Shown here in pieces: positions 59,457 to 64,000 of a stretch of DNA of 64,000 nt. The first letter of the stretch is position 1. Each line of letters starts with the position of its first letter. Source of the DNA: an uncultured Pelagibacteraceae bacterium (GTDB taxonomy: Bacteria > Pseudomonadota > Alphaproteobacteria > Pelagibacterales > Pelagibacteraceae); contig CACJLJ010000001.1 in NCBI GenBank assembly GCA_902594235.1, forward strand, positions 310,001 to 374,000. The letters are read 5' to 3'. The notes under the pieces were generated by a model that was given only the letters and a program-made list of their open reading frames with translations, was not told the DNA's origin and searched no databases. Both the position numbers and the translations under genes were made by a program.

Positions 59457-60767
59457 TTATTTATAAATTATTTTTAAATTTTTTAACGCAAAAACTATTA
59501 ATAGAATATAAAAACCAGAAGTTTGAAATAATAATCTATCCAATGTTACTTTTATGTACCATTGGTAACTCTCTTGTCCGAAACTTAAAAAAAGTATAAA
59601 TATAAAACCTAAGTTTAAAATCAAACCATATAACAACAATTTATTCAATTTTTCTAATTTTTTATTAAAAATTAAACTTAAAAATATTGAAAATAAAATC
59701 AATAACCACAAAGGATATTTAATAAAAGAAATCAACATTCCTAAAAAAATATCAAATATTTTATTTAAAAATAATTTAATATTAAATAATTCAGTGATTA
59801 TTGTCGATAAATTATTATGTGGAAATCCATGAATTCCTATTACATATTTTTGTAAGTAATATTGAAGTAATAAAAGTAACAAAATAAATAACAGAAAATT
59901 AAATTTTGTTGTTAATGATTTGTTTAAGAATAAAATTATTAAAGTACTAAAAATAATAAAATAAACAACACCCTCATCTTTAAACCAACAAGTTATGTAT
60001 AAAATAAAAAGAGTTAAAAAAACTATTTTTAAGTTAGCTTTATTTTTAAAATCAATCATCGACATATATTTTGATGCGATAATTAAAGAAATGAATATTA
60101 AATATTCCTGATAGCCTGCAAATAGATAAGGTTCAAAAGTAATAAGGACTATAAATAAAATTGAAAAGATTTTTAAATTTATATTTAAATTAAAATTATT
60201 TACGATTAGAAAAATTGCAATTATATAAAAGTATATTTGAAAATATCTTCCAAAATATTCTAATTCTAAAAATGAATTTTTCCAGAAGAATGCCCAAATA
60301 TATGATCCTAAATGAGGATATTCTGCATTAGTGGATACATCTTTAAGAGAACTGATATGATCACCATTAAAAAAAATAAGAGCCTTTTCAAGCCAAAAGT
60401 GCCCATCTTGTTCTAATTTGAGGTTTTGAGCTATATAGAAAAAAATTGAAAATATTAAAAGTAAAAATAAAAAAAAAGAGAATAAATTTGAGTTATTAAA
60501 TTTAAGATCTAATTTTTTAAAGTTAAAAAATAAAAATAATACAGATATCGCAAAATAAATTTTGAAAAAAATTTTAATATCAATATTTGTGAATGAAAAT
60601 AAAAGACAAATATAGAGGAAAAAAAAGATATTTAATGAATGAGCATCAATCAGTGTAAAAGTTTTTTTTAATTTAAGTGAGTTGTTGAGAATTTGTGGAG
60701 TTAGTGGGAAAGAGAAAATAATTAAAAAAACCAAAAATTGACTTATAATCGATAAAATTTCAATCAT
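59457..60767 (-). CDS. Polytopic membrane protein of unknown function
   Basis: I do not recognise a defined family. The 436 residues contain about eleven hydrophobic helices (for example FLVFLIIFSFPLTPQIL, IYFYIIAIFLIVNNFNL, FNFLLFILLLLLLQYYLQ). The loop after the early helices (DGHFWLEKALIFFNGDHISS) with Asp/His and Trp residues, and NAEYPHLGSYIWAFFW, resemble the layout of polyprenyl-phosphate-sugar-dependent (GT-C) glycosyltransferases, but this is a weak resemblance. It overlaps the upstream small membrane protein by 8 bp, in an operon with the dioxygenase. Confidence 0.6.
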   Translation of the reverse strand: MIEILSIISQFLVFLIIFSFPLTPQILNNSLKLKKTFTLIDAHSLNIFFFLYICLLFSFTNIDIKIFFKIYFAISVLFLFFNFKKLDLKFNNSNLFSFFLFLLLIFSIFFYIAQNLKLEQDGHFWLEKALIFFNGDHISSLKDVSTNAEYPHLGSYIWAFFWKNSFLELEYFGRYFQIYFYIIAIFLIVNNFNLNINLKIFSILFIVLITFEPYLFAGYQEYLIFISLIIASKYMSMIDFKNKANLKIVFLTLFILYITCWFKDEGVVYFIIFSTLIILFLNKSLTTKFNFLLFILLLLLLQYYLQKYVIGIHGFPHNNLSTIITELFNIKLFLNKIFDIFLGMLISFIKYPLWLLILFSIFLSLIFNKKLEKLNKLLLYGLILNLGFIFILFLSFGQESYQWYIKVTLDRLLFQTSGFYILLIVFALKNLKIIYK

Positions 60768-61185
60768 TTAATTCAAAAAGGTAGCAATTGTTAAATCTAT
60801 ATTTAATTTTATAATTATTTAGATAATCATATTTTCCATTAAATATATTTTGTTCATTAAAACTCTGGAAATTTAAAAGCATAAAATATTTTGCACTTTT
60901 AGAATTTGATTTTATCTGATTAAATAATCTTTCTGGCGTTGTGTATTTTTCATCATTAATTATATTTATTTCCTCTTTTTTTAAATTAAACTTTTTTAAA
61001 ACATAATTGTAAAAACCCCAACTTTCATTTTTGCAAAATCCGTAATTTTGTTCCATTCTTTGTTCATAATCCCAAACCAGAACTGAATATAAATTATAAG
61101 GTGTTTTAAAAAAAGTTAATACTGTTAATGTGATAATTATTAAAAAAAAAATAGGTTTAATTTTTTTTATAAAAAATATTTTCAT
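60760..61185 (-). CDS. Small single-helix membrane-anchored protein, unknown
   Basis: I do not recognise this 141-residue protein. It has an N-terminal hydrophobic helix (KKIKPIFFLIIITLTVLTFF), then a polar extracytoplasmic part with two Cys (YGFCKNESWGFYNYV; NNCYLFELND) that could pair. It lies 4 bp after the dioxygenase and overlaps the polytopic membrane protein. The genes appear to be translated as one unit. An accessory partner of the polytopic protein is a reasonable inference. Confidence 0.6.
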   Translation of the reverse strand: MKIFFIKKIKPIFFLIIITLTVLTFFKTPYNLYSVLVWDYEQRMEQNYGFCKNESWGFYNYVLKKFNLKKEEINIINDEKYTTPERLFNQIKSNSKSAKYFMLLNFQSFNEQNIFNGKYDYLNNYKIKYRFNNCYLFELND

Positions 61186-61189
61186 TTTT

Positions 61190-62290
61190 CTATAAATTAA
61201 ATTTTCTTGCTAAATGATTTAATTTTCCTTCAGTGCTGTCATAATCTATATAACATCCTTGTAAAAATCTTTCACCATCGTTTAGATTGAATGAGGTTCT
61301 TCCATGTAATAATCTATAATTATCCATTATCAATAGATCCCCGGGTAATAATTTGAATTCTATTCTGTATTTATTCGAATTATACAGTTCAGAAATCTTA
61401 TTTCTTGCAGAATAATAAAGTTCTAATTTTTCTTTCTCTAGTAAAGGAACAAAATCTAACCTAGGACTAAATCTTACTTGTTTAAATCTTTTATTTTCAT
61501 CTAGTTGGATCATTTCAGCCCAATTTTCTAAAATAACACTTTTATCTATAAATTGAAATCTTACTTTAATTTCAGTTAAAATTTTATAATATTTTGGAAA
61601 ATCTTTTTTTAATTTTTTTGTAACAGTATAACCATCAACTAAAGTAGACAATCCTCCTGTAACATCATTTTTAATACAATGTAATATTTGTATGCATGGT
61701 ACTGGATTTCTATAAGGATTATCTGTATGAGGAGCTAAAGGTAATGATGTATAAGCTAAATCATTGGGGTTAGGTTTTGATTTCACATTAAAATATTCAC
61801 CAAAATTTGTTCTCCTAATATTTCCTATTGAATTGGCAAATTTAGTTATGAAATTATTTTGGGTTGGAACTTTTTTAAAGATAACAAATCCAAATTTGTA
61901 AAAATCGATTAAGGCTTTATACATATCTTTTTCTTCAAAAATATTATCTCTAAATTCAAAATGATTTAAATCCTTTAACGATGAATCCCACTCGACTTTT
62001 TCGATGAACTTAGCATTGTTAGTATTTGAAAATTCTTTTAAGATACTTTTAATTGCTAATTTTGTATTAGTACCGTCTGTAAAGGAAACCTCTAAAAATT
62101 CGTCCGACAAGTTTAGATTTTCAATTTCAATATCTTTTTTAAGCTTAGTTGGATCAAAAAGTCTTTGTTGAGTTCCTTGATCAACAAAATCTTCACCATT
62201 TACTCTTTCCCTAAGCCAGAAAGGATGTATTTCTTTTTTTAGTCCATTATTTTCGAAAAAAACTTTATTATTTAATAATTCAATTTTCAT
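61190..62290 (-). CDS. TauD/gamma-butyrobetaine-dioxygenase-type enzyme
   Basis: Fe(II)/2-oxoglutarate-dependent oxygenase of 366 residues. The N-terminal GBBH-like domain is present (IHPFWLRERVNGEDFVDQGT, then QQRLFDP), but the Zn-binding Cys normally found there are missing. The catalytic domain shows HxD in LAPHTDNPYRNPVPCIQILH and the distal His in RLLHGRTSFNLNDGERFLQG, with Arg for 2-oxoglutarate. The architecture suggests hydroxylation of a quaternary-amine or betaine-like substrate; the precise substrate is unknown. It is divergent from the phosphatase and heads a three-gene operon. Confidence 0.87.
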   Translation of the reverse strand: MKIELLNNKVFFENNGLKKEIHPFWLRERVNGEDFVDQGTQQRLFDPTKLKKDIEIENLNLSDEFLEVSFTDGTNTKLAIKSILKEFSNTNNAKFIEKVEWDSSLKDLNHFEFRDNIFEEKDMYKALIDFYKFGFVIFKKVPTQNNFITKFANSIGNIRRTNFGEYFNVKSKPNPNDLAYTSLPLAPHTDNPYRNPVPCIQILHCIKNDVTGGLSTLVDGYTVTKKLKKDFPKYYKILTEIKVRFQFIDKSVILENWAEMIQLDENKRFKQVRFSPRLDFVPLLEKEKLELYYSARNKISELYNSNKYRIEFKLLPGDLLIMDNYRLLHGRTSFNLNDGERFLQGCYIDYDSTEGKLNHLARKFNL

Positions 62291-62329
62291 GTCCTATAGA
62301 TGATTATTTAAAATTTTACTTTAATCAAT

Positions 62330-62349
62330 ACTAATTAAATTGTATTAGT
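62330..62349. promoter_or_regulatory. Dyad ACTAAT-N8-ATTAGT between dioxygenase and phosphatase
   Basis: ACTAAT (62330-62335) and ATTAGT (62344-62349) form a perfect inverted repeat just before the start of the phosphatase gene. It may be an operator; in this AT-rich DNA a chance match is also possible. Confidence 0.3.
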
Positions 62350-62354
62350 CTCAT

Positions 62355-63161
62355 GTGTTTAAATTAAAATCCTCAGATTATAAAGTTTACTCCAAATTTT
62401 TAAGAAATTTGGCTAATAAATTAACAAAATATTATTTCACTAAATTAAACAAACCTTTTAAAATTTCTAACAAGCTAAAAGGCAAAGGCTATGATCCAGT
62501 GACAAATGTAGATATTTTATTTGAAAAATTTATTACAAAAGAAATTAAAAAAAAATTTCCATCACATCAAATTATAGGAGAAGAATTTGGCCACACAAAA
62601 TCAAAAAGTGATTTTTCGTGGGTAATAGATCCTATAGATGGAACCAGATCATTTGTGGTTGGTAATCCTACATGGAGTAATTTGATTTCTTTAAATCACA
62701 AGGGGAAGCCAATTATTGGTCTTGCAAATTTCCCTGTTTTAAAAAAATATTATTTAAATACTTCTAGTAAACTTGCTTTTGTTTTTGAAAATGGGAAGAA
62801 AAAAAAAATTAAAGTAAATAAAAAAGCAACCTTTGCTAAAATGAAAATGTCAGCTGGATTTCATGGTTATTTATCTTTACAACAACAAAAAAAAATTCCA
62901 AAAATTTTAAAATTAATGCAATTTCCATGTATTGATGCTTTAAGTTACTCTCACTTGGCAGAGGGAAAAATAGATGTAGTGTTACAGTGTCTTAATAAAA
63001 TTTGGGACATACATCCATTAATTCCAATTATAAAAGCTGCTGGTGGAATTGTTACAACTTGGAAGAACGAGGATCCAATAAAAGCAGGGAATATAATTTG
63101 CTCTTCAAATAAAAGTATTCATTCTAAAGTTTTAAAGATTTTAAAACCAGTTTCTAAGTAG
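62355..63161 (+). CDS. Inositol monophosphatase-family phosphatase, HisN-like
   Basis: Metal-dependent phosphatase of 268 residues. The metal site is formed by IIGEEFGHT, VIDPIDGTRSFVVGNPTWSN and WDIHPLIPIIKAAGG, all typical of the family. Members in alphaproteobacteria act as histidinol phosphatase (HisN), inositol monophosphatase or CysQ-type nucleotidase; the GTRSFVVG segment favours HisN. The start must be the GTG at 62355, since an in-frame stop lies two codons upstream and the ATG at 62353 is in another frame. The 3' end is 5 bp from a convergent SMR gene. Confidence 0.85.
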   Translation: MFKLKSSDYKVYSKFLRNLANKLTKYYFTKLNKPFKISNKLKGKGYDPVTNVDILFEKFITKEIKKKFPSHQIIGEEFGHTKSKSDFSWVIDPIDGTRSFVVGNPTWSNLISLNHKGKPIIGLANFPVLKKYYLNTSSKLAFVFENGKKKKIKVNKKATFAKMKMSAGFHGYLSLQQQKKIPKILKLMQFPCIDALSYSHLAEGKIDVVLQCLNKIWDIHPLIPIIKAAGGIVTTWKNEDPIKAGNIICSSNKSIHSKVLKILKPVSK

Positions 63162-63166
63162 TCTTT

Positions 63167-63502
63167 CTAATTAGTTTTACCAAGAGTATTTAACAAAATT
63201 ACTCCAACTATGATCAATAATATGCCAACTATACCATACAAGTTTGGTAATTGATTATATTTAAATACACCAAATAAAGTTACTGCAGTGATTGTTAAAC
63301 CTCCATAAGTTGCATAAGTAAAACCAACTGGAATAATATTCATTGCTTTAGATAAGCAAAATATACATGCAACAATAGAAAAAGTACAAAAAATTGTAGG
63401 ACCTATATTTGTAAAACCATTTGTTGATTTTAAAAATCCATTAGAAGTTATTCCAAGAATAATAGCTAGGAATAAAAAAAAATATCCAGTTAAGTTACTC
63501 AC
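63167..63502 (-). CDS. Small multidrug resistance (SMR)-family protein
   Basis: Four-helix membrane protein of 111 residues. Helices match the SMR pattern: YFFLFLAIILGITSNGFLK, where the usual conserved Glu of helix 1 (normally in the AIxxEV context) is replaced by a Thr/Ser stretch; then TIFCTFSIVACIFCLSKAMN, IPVGFTYATYGGLTITAVTL and IVGILLIIVGVILLNTLG. The missing Glu argues against classic proton-coupled drug export, and suggests a paired or altered function. A second SMR gene lies upstream with a DUF2798 gene between. Confidence 0.85.
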   Translation of the reverse strand: MSNLTGYFFLFLAIILGITSNGFLKSTNGFTNIGPTIFCTFSIVACIFCLSKAMNIIPVGFTYATYGGLTITAVTLFGVFKYNQLPNLYGIVGILLIIVGVILLNTLGKTN

Positions 63503-63516
63503 ACGTTACACTATGA

Positions 63517-63738
63517 TCATTTTGTTACTTTATCTACAACTTTTTTAATTGGAGGTCCTAAAATTAAAGCAGCAATTATTGCTATAGGAAGACTTACAGA
63601 CCAAGCTTTTAAAAAACGATCGATGTATCCATCATCTATTCCAGTATTAATATAAGTAATGATTAATGTCATTAACAAGCTCATCCCAAAACCCATAACC
63701 AAAATGAATATAATTTCAGAGTATTTTTTAGGTATCAT
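63517..63738 (-). CDS. DUF2798 membrane protein
   Basis: Small two-helix membrane protein of 73 residues. IPKKYSEIIFILVMGFGMSL, the central TGIDDGYIDRFLKAWSVSLP and AIIAALILGPPIKKVVDKV match DUF2798, an uncharacterised family. It overlaps the upstream SMR-type gene by 4 bp and precedes a second by 14 bp, so the three are likely made together. Function is unknown. Confidence 0.82.
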   Translation of the reverse strand: MIPKKYSEIIFILVMGFGMSLLMTLIITYINTGIDDGYIDRFLKAWSVSLPIAIIAALILGPPIKKVVDKVTK

Positions 63739-64000
63739 GAGGAAGTTTTCCCAAGCAAGTTCACAATTAATACACCAGAAATAATTAATACCATTCCTAA
63801 AATAGTATAAAGATCTGGCATTTGATTAAACTTAATTATACCAATAACAATTGTCGCAACGATACATAAACCTGCAAAAGAAGCATAGGTGACACCAACT
63901 GGAATAGTTTTCATAACCAAAGATAATGTATACATGCATCCAACAATAGTAATTGCAGTCATTAAACTTGGTATAAGCAATGTAAAACCCTGAGCACTTT
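63735..64000 (-). CDS. SMR-family protein, 5' end outside window
   Basis: C-terminal 81 residues plus an open frame upstream to the window end. The track begins at an internal TTG, but the upstream codons read SAQGFT before LLIPSLMTAIT, matching the SEGFTRL-type second-helix start of SMR proteins, so the gene continues beyond 64000. Visible helices are IVGCMYTLSLVMKTIPVGVT, YASFAGLCIVATIVIGIIKF and TILGMVLIISGVLIVNLLG. The first helix, with the proton-coupling Glu, is not in the window. Confidence 0.85.
   Translation of the reverse strand, partial: SAQGFTLLIPSLMTAITIVGCMYTLSLVMKTIPVGVTYASFAGLCIVATIVIGIIKFNQMPDLYTILGMVLIISGVLIVNLLGKTSS

Noticed and set aside
1-64000. tRNA, rRNA, CRISPR, insertion sequence or prophage
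   Set aside because: No T-loop-like tRNA sequence, regularly spaced repeats, transposase, integrase or phage structural genes were seen on either strand.

Overview
The window is strongly A+T-rich and extremely compact: no gene-free stretch exceeds about 175 bp, neighbouring genes usually touch or overlap, and convergent genes often overlap at their stop codons. Gene content is alphaproteobacterial (NDUFA12 homologue, a DUF2155 protein, a DUF1244 protein, an Hda-like DnaA relative, a type II dehydroquinase next to accBC). Gene order, homopolymer-rich coding sequence and streamlining all point to the SAR11 clade (Pelagibacterales). That assignment is inferred from content and style; no 16S rRNA gene is present. 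I found no rRNA, tRNA, CRISPR array, insertion sequence, integrase or phage gene.

Region 1 (1-8.7 kb) is an envelope and housekeeping block: fabG (cut by the window edge), acpP and gmk on the plus strand, facing a minus-strand operon lptF-lptG-lptD-surA-like-pdxA-rsmA. lptG seems to need a one-base correction in an A7 run immediately after its ATG. Region 2 (8.7-31 kb) is core metabolism and information processing: pepA, ndk, purMN, DUF2066, hda-like, aspS, a stand-alone NrdJ C-terminal-like protein, a complex I accessory subunit, accBC, aroQ, thiSG, RNase E/G, PBP1a, prfB, an AsmA-like protein, tyrS and anmK. prfB carries a textbook programmed +1 frameshift site, so the ORF track lists only its downstream part.

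Region 3 (31-39 kb) is a complete SUF iron-sulfur operon (iscR-sufB-C-D-S-U-T-A). A perfect dyad overlaps the -35 element of the promoter in front of iscR. It is followed by a 56-residue unknown protein and convergent glnA. Region 4 (41-59 kb) is a molybdoenzyme district. It holds moaB, moaE, moaD, moaC and moaA for cofactor synthesis; mocA and two XdhC/CoxI-type proteins for cofactor maturation; and three Mo enzymes: a form II CoxSLM-type hydroxylase, the MsrP/MsrQ periplasmic methionine sulfoxide reductase, and a SorAB-like sulfite dehydrogenase with its cytochrome c. An aldehyde dehydrogenase, an FAH-family enzyme and ccdA follow. Iron-sulfur clusters from the SUF operon would be needed by CoxS and MoaA.

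Region 5 (59-64 kb) is accessory: an FMN oxidoreductase, two poorly characterised membrane proteins behind a TauD/gamma-butyrobetaine-type dioxygenase, an inositol-monophosphatase-family phosphatase, and two small-multidrug-resistance-type proteins flanking a DUF2798 protein; the last is cut by the window end.

The items most worth a second look are the lptG A7 run, the hairpin that displays GCGGAGG in its loop before coxS, the stand-alone NrdJ-like protein, the RNase E/G lacking a Zn-link, the two non-Moco genes embedded in the moa operon, and the genome-wide style of tail-to-tail overlaps and near-zero divergent promoters. All identities come from reading protein sequences by eye; no database search was run.
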